Source: an uncultured Acidobacteriia bacterium
GTDB lineage: Bacteria > Acidobacteriota > Terriglobia > Bryobacterales > Bryobacteraceae
NCBI GenBank assembly: GCA_903851195.1
Contig: CAINNJ010000033.1
Span: 62,001-126,000 of the forward strand
Reading direction: 5' to 3'
Length of the DNA stretch: 64,000 nucleotides
Positions 36,671 to 46,278 of this stretch are shown in pieces (the first letter of the stretch is position 1; every line of letters starts with the position of its first letter). The notes under the pieces were generated by a model, which was given only the letters and a program-made list of their open reading frames with translations, searched no databases and was not told where the DNA came from. The translations under genes and the position numbers were made by a program.

Positions 36671-37282
36671 TTACTTTCTGATGAGAATATTCCAGGTCTT
36701 CCGCCCGAACCGGCGAAGATCCGGCTCGAATTCCGTCAGCAGATTACTTCCCGCCCGGTCGATTGCCGCCGACCCCACGCCGCACAACAGCGTTGCCGCA
36801 CTGATTGACTGCGGATGCCACGTCGAAGCCGTAGCCGACGCCACCACCCCCGCCGCCATCCGCCCGTACATCGGCTCCACCGACCCGTCCGGCCGGTACG
36901 CCAGCACCGCATGGGTGATGGCGAACACGATGCGCTTCCCGAATCGCCGGTCGCCCGAGAGCCGGTATCGCGAATCCTCTTTCAGCGCGGCCTCGAGCGC
37001 CGTCTGCACCGAATTGCGCACAATCCGCCTGCCCCATCCCGACGCCACCCGATACGAATAACTCTCCGCGCTGCGGTCCCACTCGCGCGGCGCCCGCGTC
37101 CAGTGATCCGTCGCGCTGTCCACCAGCAGCCACGCGAAACGCTGCGGATCTGTGTAGGTGCGGAAGAGATAAGCGTTAAAGCGTTCCCGGTTATCCCGGT
37201 AGTAAGGTGTTCCGGCCGGCACGGTCTGCGCGGACACGGGAATGGCGAGGCTGAGCAGCAACACGGCACAGACGAGATGCAT
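36671..37282 (-). CDS. exported protein of unknown function
   Basis: 203 residues with signal peptide MHLVCAVLLLSLAIPVSAQ. The mature part has WLLVDSATDHWTRAPREWDR, SRYRLSGDRRFGKRIVFAITHAVLAYRPDG and PMYGRMAAGVVASATASTWHP, a pattern of amphipathic strands and short helices seen in small acidobacterial secreted proteins. No enzyme motif. It is probably the first gene of a two-gene operon with the Gfo/Idh oxidoreductase (5-bp spacing). Confidence 0.65.
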   Translation of the reverse strand: MHLVCAVLLLSLAIPVSAQTVPAGTPYYRDNRERFNAYLFRTYTDPQRFAWLLVDSATDHWTRAPREWDRSAESYSYRVASGWGRRIVRNSVQTALEAALKEDSRYRLSGDRRFGKRIVFAITHAVLAYRPDGSVEPMYGRMAAGVVASATASTWHPQSISAATLLCGVGSAAIDRAGSNLLTEFEPDLRRFGRKTWNILIRK

Positions 37283-37342
37283 ACTACAAATGTCTATGTG
37301 AAACAGATTACACCAGAAAGCGAAACAAAATCTTTATTTTTT

Positions 37343-37762
37343 CTAGGGACAGACAGCCAGCTTTTTGACAAGTTCGATTCTATCCGCGTCCGCCGCGCCT
37401 GGTCGGAAGCCTTGTAATTCAAAAAACCGAGCCGACCCCGCCGGCGTTTGAACCACTACAAACGCCGCGTTCCCCGTTCGCCCGATCTCCCGCATGCGGT
37501 ACAGCAGAAGAAATCGCCCCAGCCCCATTCGCTGCAAATCCCGCCGGATCATCCCCCACCGCAGCCTCGCGCTCTGCCCGTCCCCCGCCATCGCGAACCC
37601 GCCGCACCCGGCCACCCGATCTTCGTGTTCCATCACGAAATAGGGCCCGTCCGGAGCCTTCAGGAACGCCTCGAACTCCGCTCGCCCAACCGCTCCGTCC
37701 AGTGAATCAAACACCTCCAGGCAGGCGGCGCGATCCGAATCCCGATAAGGTCGAATATCCAT
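37343..37762 (-). CDS. GNAT-family acetyltransferase
   Basis: 139 residues. GNAT core: RPYRDSDRAACLEVFDSLDG at the N-terminus, VAGCGGFAMAGDG..ARLRWGMIRRDLQRMGLGRFLLLYRM (acetyl-CoA-binding R/Q-x-x-G-x-G/A, here QRMGLGRF) and VQTPAGSARFFELQGFRPG. Acceptor unknown; it is not one of the recognised ribosomal or antibiotic subgroups. Divergent from the DUF72 gene. Confidence 0.88.
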   Translation of the reverse strand: MDIRPYRDSDRAACLEVFDSLDGAVGRAEFEAFLKAPDGPYFVMEHEDRVAGCGGFAMAGDGQSARLRWGMIRRDLQRMGLGRFLLLYRMREIGRTGNAAFVVVQTPAGSARFFELQGFRPGAADADRIELVKKLAVCP

Positions 37763-37795
37763 GCCCTACAGTCTCACCCATGCCAAACTGAAGCC

Positions 37796-38509
37796 GTGCT
37801 CACAGGTTGCTGCGGCTGGACCGAAGCGCAGGCCCGCTACACCCGAACCTTCTCCACCATCGAGCTGCAGACCACCTTCTACCAGCCGCCCGCGCCAAAG
37901 GTGGCGGAACGCTGGAAGGCCATCGCTCCCCCCGATTTTCGCTTCTGCATGAAAGCCTGGCAGCTCATCACGCACACCCCCGCCAGTCCCACCTACCGGC
38001 GCCTGAAATCGCCCGTCAGCCCGAGCGAGCATGATCTCTACGGCAGCTTCCGCCCCACCGAACAGGTCCGCCTCGCCTGGGAGCGCACCCGCGAAATCGC
38101 CGCCGCCATTGACGCCCGGGTGATCGTCTTCCAGTGCCCCAAATCTTTCCTTCCGACACGCGAAAACAGCCAGAACCTGACGGCCTTCTTCCACGAAATC
38201 GACCGCGACCACCGCACCCTCGCCTGGGAACCCCGCGGCGAGGACTGGACTTCCGACCTCATCCGCGCCCTCTGCGCCGAAAACAATCTGATCCACTGCG
38301 TCGACCCGTTCCACGCCGACCCCGTCTGGGGCGACGCCTTCTATTGGCGCCTCCACGGCCGCACCGGCTACCGCTATCGGTACACCGCCGAAGATCTGGC
38401 CGAACTGCAGCGGAAGGTACAGGCCCACGCCCACCTCCCTGGCCCCAATTACCTGATGTTCAACAACATCTACTCCAAAGAGGACGCCCTCCGCTTCCTG
38501 AAACTCTGA
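37796..38509 (+). CDS. DUF72 (YecE-like) TIM-barrel protein
   Basis: 237 residues from GTG 37796. Begins TGCCGWTEAQARYTRTFSTIELQTTFYQPP, matching the G-x-x-G-W..Y...F...E.N.TFY start of DUF72, then FRFCMKAWQLITHT, VIVFQCPKSFLPTREN, LAWEPRGEDW and FYWRLHGRTGYRYRYT. YecE-type proteins share the TIM-barrel fold of endonuclease IV relatives; biochemical role unknown. Followed by a cluster of miniature hairpins. Confidence 0.9.
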   Translation: MLTGCCGWTEAQARYTRTFSTIELQTTFYQPPAPKVAERWKAIAPPDFRFCMKAWQLITHTPASPTYRRLKSPVSPSEHDLYGSFRPTEQVRLAWERTREIAAAIDARVIVFQCPKSFLPTRENSQNLTAFFHEIDRDHRTLAWEPRGEDWTSDLIRALCAENNLIHCVDPFHADPVWGDAFYWRLHGRTGYRYRYTAEDLAELQRKVQAHAHLPGPNYLMFNNIYSKEDALRFLKL

Positions 38510-38527
38510 TCAACCCTCCGAATGTGG

Positions 38528-38583
38528 GCAGGTTGTAAACCTGCGCCCTGGTTGGTAACCGGCGCTGTTGGTGTGTTTCCAAC
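38528..38583. repeat. cluster of three miniature hairpins (REP-like)
   Basis: GCAGGTT-GTA-AACCTGC (38528-38544); GCGCC(CT)GGTT-GGT-AACCGGCGC (38543-38565); GTTGG-TGTGTTT-CCAAC (38567-38583). They share a GGTT..AACC-like core, sit in a gene-free gap, and resemble the pair at 57567-57602. The 'protein' read through such repeats is rich in Trp, Lys, Pro and Ala and is not a real gene. Confidence 0.75.
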
Positions 38584-38663
38584 CCGCATCGGGATAAATA
38601 AACGGACCAGGATGTCGCGGAAGCGACCAACGTTTCCCCCTGAAACACTGCTAAACTTCCCGC

Positions 38664-39179
38664 ATGGGCACCGGAACGCTCGTCAGCGTGCAGGACTATC
38701 TAAGCACTTCGTACCGCCCTGATCGCGATTACATCGACGGCATTCTCATCCACCGTAACGTGGGCCAAAAAGACCACAGCAAACTTCAGGGCGAGATCTA
38801 CGCCTGGTTTCGCGAACGCCGCCGCGCTCTTCGCCTCGCCGCCTTTCCCGAACAGCGCATCCAGGTCGCTCCGCGCCGTTATCGCATCCCGGACGTCTGC
38901 GTAGTCAACCTGCCCGAACCCGACGAACAAATCTTCACCAGCCCGCCGTACATCTGCATCGAAGTCCTCTCGCCTGACGACACCTTCCCCGCACTTCAGG
39001 ACCGCTTCGACGACTACCTCGCCATGGGCGTTCCCAACATCTGGGTTCTCGACCCGGCAACGCAGCGCGCCTGGCGGATTACCGTAGATGGCCACCTGGA
39101 AGTGCTTGACGGACAACTAAAAACAGTCGACGGGCACGTGATACTCCCGGTTCCCGCTCTGTTTCCTGCAGCGGACTAG
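38664..39179 (+). CDS. Uma2-family putative restriction-endonuclease-fold protein
   Basis: 171 residues. SVQDYLSTSYRPDRDYIDGILI, HSKLQGEIYAWFRER and the core RIPDVCVVN..YICIEVLSPDDTF match Uma2/DUF820, with the PD-(D/E)xK-like pair Asp74 region and Glu in CIEVLSP. DDYLAMGVPNIWVLDP is the usual following block. These are common, multi-copy, often mobile genes; their role as nuclease is presumed. Lies in a patch with other accessory genes. Confidence 0.88.
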   Translation: MGTGTLVSVQDYLSTSYRPDRDYIDGILIHRNVGQKDHSKLQGEIYAWFRERRRALRLAAFPEQRIQVAPRRYRIPDVCVVNLPEPDEQIFTSPPYICIEVLSPDDTFPALQDRFDDYLAMGVPNIWVLDPATQRAWRITVDGHLEVLDGQLKTVDGHVILPVPALFPAAD

Positions 39180-39200
39180 AAGAACCTTTGCCGCCTCGAA

Positions 39201-39971
39201 TTAAACCGGCAGGGATAAGGTGTCTGGCCTGCTGTCCGTGTCTTTCTTAAGAGTGTCAACGAAAAGGCGACCAGTAGGATAGTGTTTCAATATTCTGTCG
39301 TAATCGTACACCTGCCGGTGATGCTCGATCATCAACACTGAACTGATCTTGAACTGGTCGCGCTCTTCATAAACTTTCTCAAGAACTTCGTTGCGAACGA
39401 CCCAGGCCAGCATGTCGGCAAGCTGAATCGCCGGTTCAGAACTGTCAACGGATTCAATACTCCTGATGTGGCTGAAAATTGTACCCTCCACCTTCTTTTC
39501 CTGTAGCCAAACCCGGTTCACCTTGTGCATAAATTTCTCGTCTCTGTCGAAACGAAGAACAAGCGGTTTCTGCTCGTTCCGGCACTCAGGCGGGAGACCG
39601 AGCCCTCCGACACAGAAGTTAACGCAAATTTCTTCCGGTAAGCGCAAATTCGGTATTTGCTTCCGCGCTCTCTCCCAGTCAGACAGCAATACGCTACAGG
39701 AATAGGCGACTAAATACCGGTCCCTGAAACAGCCCGCCACATTCCAAAGCTTAGTAAGAAGTTCTTGCCTCCGGATCGCATCCCATTCCACAAACTCGTT
39801 GCGAAACGCCATGATCGGAGCCATGTGCAGCGCGCGTGTGGATCCGAGGGCTTCCATCCACCGTTCCCTGAATTCAGTCCAAACCTGCTCCGACGCCGCC
39901 ACGCACGCAAGAGTTACGACCGATCTTCTGGTCTCATCTGAGCTTCCGTCATAGTAAGCAATTAAGGGCAC
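39201..39971 (-). CDS. DUF3800 protein
   Basis: 256 residues from GTG 39971. MPLIAYYDGSSDETRRSVVTLACVAAS (D-S/D pattern with Asp8, Asp12), LVLRFDRDEKFMHKVNR and SEPAIQLADMLAWVVRN are DUF3800 signatures; this RNase H-like fold is predicted to bind metal through Asp/Asp..D, and it is frequent in defence and mobile regions. Base composition is visibly less GC-rich than neighbours (many AT-ended codons), which suggests transfer. It converges with the Uma2 gene. Confidence 0.85.
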   Translation of the reverse strand: MPLIAYYDGSSDETRRSVVTLACVAASEQVWTEFRERWMEALGSTRALHMAPIMAFRNEFVEWDAIRRQELLTKLWNVAGCFRDRYLVAYSCSVLLSDWERARKQIPNLRLPEEICVNFCVGGLGLPPECRNEQKPLVLRFDRDEKFMHKVNRVWLQEKKVEGTIFSHIRSIESVDSSEPAIQLADMLAWVVRNEVLEKVYEERDQFKISSVLMIEHHRQVYDYDRILKHYPTGRLFVDTLKKDTDSRPDTLSLPV

Positions 39972-40044
39972 TTGACCATCCTAAGACGTACCATCTCCGG
40001 TTGGCCAGTCAGTCCGCCTTGTCAACTTAGAACACCCGACTCCA

Positions 40045-40218
40045 TCAGCGTGCTCTCAACCTCACGACCACCGGAAAAGTCGAAAGGCTAAGGCAATAAT
40101 GCTCAATTCGGCCGATGTAATTTATAGCGCGCTCAGCACCATCCCGCGCCGCAATGTAGTCATACAAATCGATTAAATCGCCCAAAGCCTCCGGGCTGAA
40201 CTCAACCCTGTGACTCAC
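40045..40218 (-). pseudogene. shortened ParE/RelE-type toxin remnant
   Basis: 57 residues from GTG 40218, overlapping the ParD end by 17 bp. It begins SHRVEFSPEALGDLIDLYDYIAARDGAERAINYIGRIEHYCLSLSTFP, a standard ParE/RelE N-terminal half. It then continues VVVRLRAR and stops, lacking the C-terminal strands (normally GxR..GLR..v.fr) that carry the toxic surface. The usual length is about 95. None of the other frames downstream restores it. Probably inactive, or a non-toxic decoy. Confidence 0.65.
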
Positions 40219-40498
40219 GCCCAATCTTTCTTAACCGATCGGCGTGCCGTGCGCGAATCGCTGCAAAAACCCGCTCGCCCGGTATGGCCCGATCCGGGTC
40301 CGCTTCCATCGTATCATAAACACCGACAACCTCGTCCCGGAGCCATTTCTCGACTGCGGCATCCCGTTCCTGCAGAGCCCGCAGGCCCGCTCTGACAACC
40401 TCACTCGCAGACCCGTAAGCGCCGGCTGCAACCAGTTTGTCGATATAGTTGGCCTGCTCGGCAGGCAGGCTGAAAGTGCGCTTCTCAGGCGATGGCAT
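40202..40498 (-). CDS. ParD-type antitoxin
   Basis: 98 residues. Ribbon-helix-helix start EKRTFSLPAEQANYIDKLVAAGAYGSASEVVRAGLRALQERD, then an acidic linker (EVVGVYDTMEADPDRA) that would bind ParE. Its gene end overlaps the truncated toxin start. It likely still represses its own promoter in the gap upstream. Confidence 0.88.
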   Translation of the reverse strand: MPSPEKRTFSLPAEQANYIDKLVAAGAYGSASEVVRAGLRALQERDAAVEKWLRDEVVGVYDTMEADPDRAIPGERVFAAIRARHADRLRKIGRESQG

Positions 40499-40566
40499 AT
40501 CACAAGAATGACACTTTCACACTCGCGAAACCCCGCCCCCGCAGCGCCTCGTCCGCGCCGAAGCCG

Positions 40567-40788
40567 CTAATGGCAAGGATGATAGGTCGCTTTCCCGGCC
40601 CGCCAAGCCACTTCAGGATTAAACTCACGAAGGTGCTCCCCGAACCATTCAAGTGGGTGCGCTTGCTGAACGACGAACGTCCGATCGCCCTTCCCGCCAT
40701 GGCTGCGACACTTCCACTCCCGCTCCTGCGGCAGGAGAGAGGACTGCACCACAAAGACCAGAACCGCTGCATGAACCATGCGGTGCAT
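40567..40788 (-). CDS. hypothetical small exported protein, doubtful
   Basis: 73 residues with a possible signal segment (MHRMVHAAVLVFVVQSSLLP) followed by a charged part (EWKCRSHGGKGDRTFVVQQA). It occupies most of a 462-bp stretch between ParD (40498) and the next gene (40961). An overlapping minus-strand frame (40500-40829) is less plausible. No family match; apart from this nothing is recognised in the stretch. Confidence 0.25.
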   Translation of the reverse strand: MHRMVHAAVLVFVVQSSLLPQEREWKCRSHGGKGDRTFVVQQAHPLEWFGEHLREFNPEVAWRAGKATYHPCH

Positions 40789-40960
40789 AATCGCCTCCAG
40801 CGCTCAAACCGACTCTGACTCCCCGTCACTTACACCATAAGTCCAAAACCCGGTGCCCAAAATCTTCAACCAAAATTCCGAATCAAATCAACAACCTGCA
40901 GACCAACCCCATCCCGCCCCCGCCTTCCCACGTGCTAATCCTTCAGCCGAGGAAGCAATC

Positions 40961-41668
40961 ATGTCAGCACCCGCCGCCATCACCGAAGCCCAGCTCAACG
41001 CCAACCGCCAGAACGCCCAGGCCTCCACCGGCCCCCGCACCCCCGAAGGCAAACAGCGCACCCGCCTCAACGGCATCCGCCACGGCTTGACCGGCCAGAC
41101 CGTCCTCATGCCCCACGAAGACCAAAAGGCCTTCGAACGCCACACCCGCCTCATCGTCGATTCTTACCATCCCGCCACCGACACCGAACGCGCGCTCGCC
41201 AAAGCCATCGCCAACGACCAGTGGCGCCTCAACCGCGCCCGGGCCATCGAGGAAAACATCTTCGCCCTCGGCCAGCTCAACAACCCCGTCGAACTCGAAG
41301 ACGCCGACGAACGTACCCTCAACGCCCTCACCCAGGCCCAGACCTTCCTCACGGACGCCAAAGAAATCGGCCTCCTCTCCCTCTACGAAGGCCGCATCCA
41401 CCGCAATCTCCAGCGCAACATCGCCGAACTCAATCGCCTCCAGGCCGAACGCCGCGCCGTTCAGGCCGCTGCCCTCGAAGATGCCCTCCTCCTCGCCCAA
41501 CAGGCCCTCGCGGAAGGGCGCACCTACGACCCCTCCCACGACTTCCCCGCCCACCTTGGCTTCGCATTTTCATCCCACGAAATCACCCGCCAGCTCGACC
41601 GCCGCAACCGCCTTCAACAGGCCCGCGCCCTCCAGAATCCCCGCAACTCCCAGCGCAAAGCGGCCTGA
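40961..41668 (+). CDS. conserved hypothetical protein (NAQxSTGPRTPEGK family)
   Basis: 235 residues from ATG 40961; an upstream in-frame ATG at 40853 adds a low-complexity Gln/Pro/Asn region that is probably not translated. The signature LNANRQNAQASTGPRTPEGK followed by TRLNGIRHGLTGQTV and a long helical region (WRLNRARAIEENIFALGQL, LQRNIAELNRLQAERRAVQAA) is widespread in acidobacteria and planctomycetes as multi-copy genes of unknown role. The helices suggest a coiled coil. Confidence 0.75.
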   Translation: MSAPAAITEAQLNANRQNAQASTGPRTPEGKQRTRLNGIRHGLTGQTVLMPHEDQKAFERHTRLIVDSYHPATDTERALAKAIANDQWRLNRARAIEENIFALGQLNNPVELEDADERTLNALTQAQTFLTDAKEIGLLSLYEGRIHRNLQRNIAELNRLQAERRAVQAAALEDALLLAQQALAEGRTYDPSHDFPAHLGFAFSSHEITRQLDRRNRLQQARALQNPRNSQRKAA

Positions 41669-41731
41669 AACGAAACGCTGCGGACACCCCACCACACAAT
41701 GCCGACGACTTTTAGTGCATCTTAAGAACTA

Positions 41732-44431
41732 GTGAAGCCGCCCATCGCCAGCACTCCGTCCACCAGCACTCCGCCAGACGACACCACCGCGCCCGTGACG
41801 CCCGAACATCGCCGTCTCGCCGAGTCCGAATCCCGCACCTCTCACTGGAAGCGCTGGGGACCCTACCTTTCCGAACGCGCCTGGGGCACCGTCCGCGAAG
41901 ACTACAGCGCCGATGGCTGCGCCTGGGAATACATCTCCCACGACGCCTCCCGCTCCAAGGCCTACCGCTGGAATGAAGATGGCCTCGCCGGCATCTCCGA
42001 CCGCCACCAGAAAATCTGCTTCGCCCTCGCCCTCTGGAACGAACGCGACGGCATCCTCAAGGAACGCCTCTTTGGCCTCACCGGCAACGAAGGCAACCAT
42101 GCCGAAGACGTCAAGGAATGTTATTACTACCTCGACTCCACCCCCACCCACTCCTACATGAAGCACCTGTACAAATACCCGCAGGCCGCTTTCCCCTACG
42201 CCGAACTGCTCCAGGAAAATCGCAACCGCGGCCGCGCAGCCGGCGAGTTCGAACTAATGGACACCGGCATTTTTGAAGACCAGCGCTACTTTGACGTCTT
42301 CACCGAATACGCCAAAGCCGGCCCGGAAGACATCTGTATCCGCATCACCGCCGCCAACCGCGGACCCGACGAAGCCACCCTCCACATCCTCCCCACCATC
42401 TGGTTTCGCAACACCTGGTCCTGGGAACCCAGCGCCAAACGCCCCTTCATGCATCGCGGCGGCGGAGCCCGGGCCGTCATCGAACTCGAAGAACCCCTCT
42501 ACGGCAAACGCCGCCTCATCTTCGAAGGCGATGTCCCCCTCCTCTTCACCGAAAACGAAACCAACACCGTCCGCGTCTTCCACGCCGAATCCGGCCCCAC
42601 CTTCTGCAAAGACGGCATCAACGAATACGTCGTGAACGGCAACCGCCAGGCCGTCAAACCCGGCCAGACCGGCACCAAGGCCGCCGCCCACTACAAATTC
42701 ACCCTTCCCCCCGGCGCCGAAATCACCATCCGCATGCGCCTCACCGACGACCCTCACGCCGCCACCATCGTCAACGCCGATTTCGACGCCGTCTTCGCCG
42801 ACCGCATCCGTGAAGCCGACGATTTCTACGCCACCCTCATCCCCGCCGACCTCTCCGCCGACGCCCGCAACGTCATGCGCCAGGCCTTCGCCGGCCTCCT
42901 CTGGTCCAAGCAGTTTTATCACTACGTCGTCCGCGACTGGCTCAACGGCGACCCCGGCCATCCCGCCCCGCCCGCCAGCCGCCTCAAAGGCCGCAATCAC
43001 GACTGGCTCCACCTCTACAACGCCGACATCATCTCCATGCCGGATAAGTGGGAATACCCCTGGTACGCCGCTTGGGACCTCGCCTTCCACACCATCCCCC
43101 TCGCCATGGTCGACAGCGACTTCGCCAAAGACCAGCTCATGCTCATGCTGCGCGAGTGGTACATGCACCCCAACGGGCAGATCCCCGCTTACGAGTGGGC
43201 CTTCGGTGATGTGAACCCGCCCGTCCATGCCTGGGCCGCCTGGCGCGTCTACAAAATCGACAAACGCCGCACCGGCGTGGGCGACCGCGTCTTCCTCCAG
43301 CGCATCTTCCACAAGCTGATGCTCAACTTCACCTGGTGGGTCAACCGCAAGGACGCCGAGGGACGCAACGTCTTCCAGGGTGGCTTCCTCGGCCTCGACA
43401 ACATCGGCGTCTTCGACCGCAGCGCCCCCCTTCCCACCGGCGGGTACATCGAACAGGCCGATGGCACCGGCTGGATGGCCATGTACAGCCTCAACCTCCT
43501 TGCCATCGCCATGGAACTCGCCAAAGACGACGTCTCCTATGAGGATGTCGCCAGCAAATTCTGGGAGCACTTCCTCCACATCGCCAACGCCATGAACCAC
43601 ATGGGCAAAGACGGCGTCGGCATGTGGGATGAGCGCGACGGCTTCTTCTACGACATGCTGCACCTGCCGGGCCATGGCCTCATCCCCATGCGCATCCGCT
43701 CCATGGTCGGCCTCATCCCGCTCTTTGCCGTCGAAACGCTCGATCCCGACGTCATCGCCAAACTCCGCGGCTTCGAACGCCGCATGGCCTGGTTTATCGA
43801 CAACCGCAAAGACCTCACCGCCAACGTCGCCTCCATGAACGCTCACGGCGTCGGCCAGCGCCGCCTGCTCTCCATCGCCGGCGAAGAACAACTGCGCAGC
43901 GTCCTCCGCTACATGCTCGATGAAAACGAGTTCCTCTCGGACTACGGCGTCCGCGCCTTATCCCGCTTTCACAAGGACAACCCCTATCGCCTCGAAGCCG
44001 GCGGCCACCAGTACACTGTCAGTTATGAGCCCGCCGAATCCGGCACCGGCATCTTCGGCGGCAACTCCAACTGGCGCGGCCCCGTCTGGTTCCCCGTCAA
44101 CTATCTGCTCATCGAATCTCTCCAGAAATTCCATCACTACTATGGCGAGCAGTTCCAGGTGGAGTGCCCCACCGGCTCGGGCGTCTTCATGAACCTCTGG
44201 CAGGTCGCCGCCGAAATCTCCCGCCGTCTCACCCGCACTTTCCTTCGCGACAACGAAGGCCGCCGCGCCGCCCACGGCGACGCCTGGCAATACCAGTCGG
44301 ATCCGCACTGGAAAGACCTCGTGCTCTTCTATGAGTACTTTCATGGCGACAACGGCCTCGGCCTCGGCGCTAACCACCAGACCGGCTGGACGGGCCTGAC
44401 CGCCAAGCTGCTGCAGCAAAGCGGTGAGTAA
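41732..44431 (+). CDS. MGH1/GH63-type glycoside hydrolase
   Basis: 899 residues from GTG 41732. N-terminal region with [35 protein letters not shown]; a beta-rich middle; C-terminal (alpha/alpha)6 barrel from about residue 390: [39 protein letters not shown] (acidic general acid candidate), [30 protein letters not shown] and [19 protein letters not shown]. Resembles GH63 glucosidases and mannosylglycerate hydrolase-like enzymes. No signal peptide, so cytoplasmic action on compatible solutes or oligosaccharides is more likely. The amino-acid permease gene overlaps its last 8 bp. Confidence 0.85.
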   Translation: MKPPIASTPSTSTPPDDTTAPVTPEHRRLAESESRTSHWKRWGPYLSERAWGTVREDYSADGCAWEYISHDASRSKAYRWNEDGLAGISDRHQKICFALALWNERDGILKERLFGLTGNEGNHAEDVKECYYYLDSTPTHSYMKHLYKYPQAAFPYAELLQENRNRGRAAGEFELMDTGIFEDQRYFDVFTEYAKAGPEDICIRITAANRGPDEATLHILPTIWFRNTWSWEPSAKRPFMHRGGGARAVIELEEPLYGKRRLIFEGDVPLLFTENETNTVRVFHAESGPTFCKDGINEYVVNGNRQAVKPGQTGTKAAAHYKFTLPPGAEITIRMRLTDDPHAATIVNADFDAVFADRIREADDFYATLIPADLSADARNVMRQAFAGLLWSKQFYHYVVRDWLNGDPGHPAPPASRLKGRNHDWLHLYNADIISMPDKWEYPWYAAWDLAFHTIPLAMVDSDFAKDQLMLMLREWYMHPNGQIPAYEWAFGDVNPPVHAWAAWRVYKIDKRRTGVGDRVFLQRIFHKLMLNFTWWVNRKDAEGRNVFQGGFLGLDNIGVFDRSAPLPTGGYIEQADGTGWMAMYSLNLLAIAMELAKDDVSYEDVASKFWEHFLHIANAMNHMGKDGVGMWDERDGFFYDMLHLPGHGLIPMRIRSMVGLIPLFAVETLDPDVIAKLRGFERRMAWFIDNRKDLTANVASMNAHGVGQRRLLSIAGEEQLRSVLRYMLDENEFLSDYGVRALSRFHKDNPYRLEAGGHQYTVSYEPAESGTGIFGGNSNWRGPVWFPVNYLLIESLQKFHHYYGEQFQVECPTGSGVFMNLWQVAAEISRRLTRTFLRDNEGRRAAHGDAWQYQSDPHWKDLVLFYEYFHGDNGLGLGANHQTGWTGLTAKLLQQSGE

Positions 44432-45821
44432 ACTCGCGCCTGTCCTTACGCCCCTGCAGGCCCTGGGCATCGTAGTCGGAGGCACCATCGGCGCCTCCAT
44501 CTTCCTCGTGCCCTCGCTCATCGCCGCCCGCGTTCCCTTCCTCGCGGGCGCGCTGGCCGTCTGGATCCTCGGCGCGCTCATCAGCCTCGCCGCCGTCCTC
44601 ACCATCTCCGAACTCGCCGCCATGCTGCCCGAAGCCGGCGGCGGCTACGTCTACATCCGCGCCGCCTTCGGCCCGCTCCTCGGCTTCCTGTTCGCGTGGA
44701 CCGACGCCGTTATGATCCGCGCCGGCGCCGCCTGCACCATCAGCTTCACCTTCGCCATCTACTTCGCCCAACTGGTGCCCGCGCCGCCGGGCCTTCCAAC
44801 TGCCGCCTGGCAGGGCATCGTCGCCGGCATTCTGCTCATCGCCCTCACCCTCCTCAACTACCGCGGCGCCCGGGCCGGAGCCGATGTCCAGGTCGCCGGT
44901 ATGGCCCTCAAAGCCATCGCCCTCGCCTCCGCACTGATCCTTCCTCTGCTCCTCTGGCACGGCCCAAACAACCTGCTCACCGCGCCCGCCGCCACCGGCC
45001 TGATCGGCGGCAGCTTGGTCGCCGCGATGATTCCCGTTATGTGGACCTACGCCGGCTGGGAACAACTCGCCCACCTCACCGAAGAAGTCCGCGACCCCGC
45101 CCGCAACATTCCGCGCGTCTTCGCCGCCGGCCTGCTCCTCATCGGAGCCCTCTACTTATGCGTGTCCCTCGGCATCCACTACGTCCTCCCGTGGACCGCC
45201 GTCGTCCAAAGCCAGGCAGTAGGCGCCGACCTCTTCCGCGCCCTCTTCGGCCAGGCCGGCGTCCAGGCCATCTCCGCCCTAATCCTTCTCTCCACCATCT
45301 TCACCGCCAACGGAGCCGTCATGTCCGGACCCCGCTCCGCCTTCGCCCTCGCCCGCAGCGGCGACGCGCCGGAGTGGCTCAGCCGCGTCCACCCCCGCTT
45401 CGGAACGCCCGCGAACGCCGTCGTCGCGATGGGCGCCTGGTCCCTCCTGCTGCTGGCCGTCAGCGTGGCTCTGATGCTCGTGCCCCCGCCCGCCGCCCTG
45501 CCCGCGCCGGTCCGGAACGCCTGGGCGGCGCTGCAACTCCGCCCGCTCTTCGACATCCTGGTCTCCTGGGTGATGTTCGGCTACCTGCTGCTGCAGGCCC
45601 TGGTCGCTGCCAGCCTGATCGTCCTGCGCCGACGACACCCGGAATGGCCCCGCCCTTTCCGCGTCCCCGGCTACCCCTTCGTCCCGCTCGCGAGCATGGC
45701 CGCCACCGGCCTGCTCATGTTCTCCATGGCCTCTTCCGGAGCTCTCGAAGTCGCCGCCGGCCTCGCCCTCATCCTTCTGGGTCTGCCCGTACGCAGGCTC
45801 TGCGGACATCGTTTAACCTGA
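44424..45821 (+). CDS. APC-superfamily amino-acid permease
   Basis: 465 residues from GTG 44424, overlapping the glycoside hydrolase end. Twelve predicted membrane helices; the first has [21 protein letters not shown] (APC GxG in TM1), with [24 protein letters not shown] and [30 protein letters not shown] (TM6 region). Transports amino acids or related amines by antiport or proton symport; specificity unknown. Just upstream of the cytochrome/HhH gene. Confidence 0.9.
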   Translation: MSKLAPVLTPLQALGIVVGGTIGASIFLVPSLIAARVPFLAGALAVWILGALISLAAVLTISELAAMLPEAGGGYVYIRAAFGPLLGFLFAWTDAVMIRAGAACTISFTFAIYFAQLVPAPPGLPTAAWQGIVAGILLIALTLLNYRGARAGADVQVAGMALKAIALASALILPLLLWHGPNNLLTAPAATGLIGGSLVAAMIPVMWTYAGWEQLAHLTEEVRDPARNIPRVFAAGLLLIGALYLCVSLGIHYVLPWTAVVQSQAVGADLFRALFGQAGVQAISALILLSTIFTANGAVMSGPRSAFALARSGDAPEWLSRVHPRFGTPANAVVAMGAWSLLLLAVSVALMLVPPPAALPAPVRNAWAALQLRPLFDILVSWVMFGYLLLQALVAASLIVLRRRHPEWPRPFRVPGYPFVPLASMAATGLLMFSMASSGALEVAAGLALILLGLPVRRLCGHRLT

Positions 45822-45825
45822 ACGT

Positions 45826-46278
45826 ATGCGCGCTCTTCTCTTCGCCTCGGTCCTCGCACTTCCCGCCCTCCTGCCCGCGCAGGACATCGTTCTGCCGGAC
45901 GGCAAAGCGAAGACGCTCATCGAGAATACCTGCACCGAATGCCACGGTCTCGACACCGTCGTCAGCAACACCATGTCGGCCGACAAGTGGCGCAGCACGG
46001 TCAACTCCATGGTGAAGAAGGGCGCCACCCTCTCGGCGGCCGAGATCGACACCGTCGTCGATTACCTCTCCGTCTACTTCTCGGAAGAGAAGGTGAACGT
46101 CAACACCGCCGGCCCGCAGGAACTGCAGGACGGCCTCAAGCTCACCGCCGACGAAGCGAAAGCCGTCCTGCAATACCGCAAAACCAACGGCGCCTTCAAA
46201 GACCTCGAAGGGATGAAGAAGGTGCCCGGCCTCGACGCGAAGAAGCTCGACGCGAAGAAGGACAACATCATCTTCTAG
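45826..46278 (+). CDS. exported cytochrome c - helix-hairpin-helix (ComEA-like) fusion
   Basis: 150 residues. Signal peptide MRALLFASVLALPALLPAQ. A small class I cytochrome c-like domain follows with heme-binding CTECH at 36-40 and a possible axial Met in NTMSAD or NSMVKK. Residues ~88-150 are a ComEA-type helix-hairpin-helix region: VNVNTAGPQELQDGLKLTADEAKAVLQYRKTNGAFKDLEGMKKVPGLDAKKL. The latter binds DNA non-specifically in ComEA competence proteins. A single heme plus a DNA-binding HhH in one small periplasmic chain is unusual. Its stop shares CTAG with the convergent hydrolase gene. Confidence 0.8.
   Translation: MRALLFASVLALPALLPAQDIVLPDGKAKTLIENTCTECHGLDTVVSNTMSADKWRSTVNSMVKKGATLSAAEIDTVVDYLSVYFSEEKVNVNTAGPQELQDGLKLTADEAKAVLQYRKTNGAFKDLEGMKKVPGLDAKKLDAKKDNIIF

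Noticed and set aside
35421-37061. Open frame of 546 codons antisense to the Gfo/Idh gene
   Set aside because: Arg/Pro/His-rich shadow of the minus-strand oxidoreductase and its neighbour.
38522-38722. 66-codon frame starting MWAGCKPAPWLVTG
   Set aside because: It reads through the mini-hairpin cluster; the Trp/Cys/Lys/Pro pattern is a translation artefact of the repeat and it overlaps the true Uma2 start.
42254-43891. Open frame of 545 codons antisense to the glycoside hydrolase
   Set aside because: Composition is mostly Gly, Val, Asp and Glu, mirroring C-ended codons of the + gene; no homology pattern.
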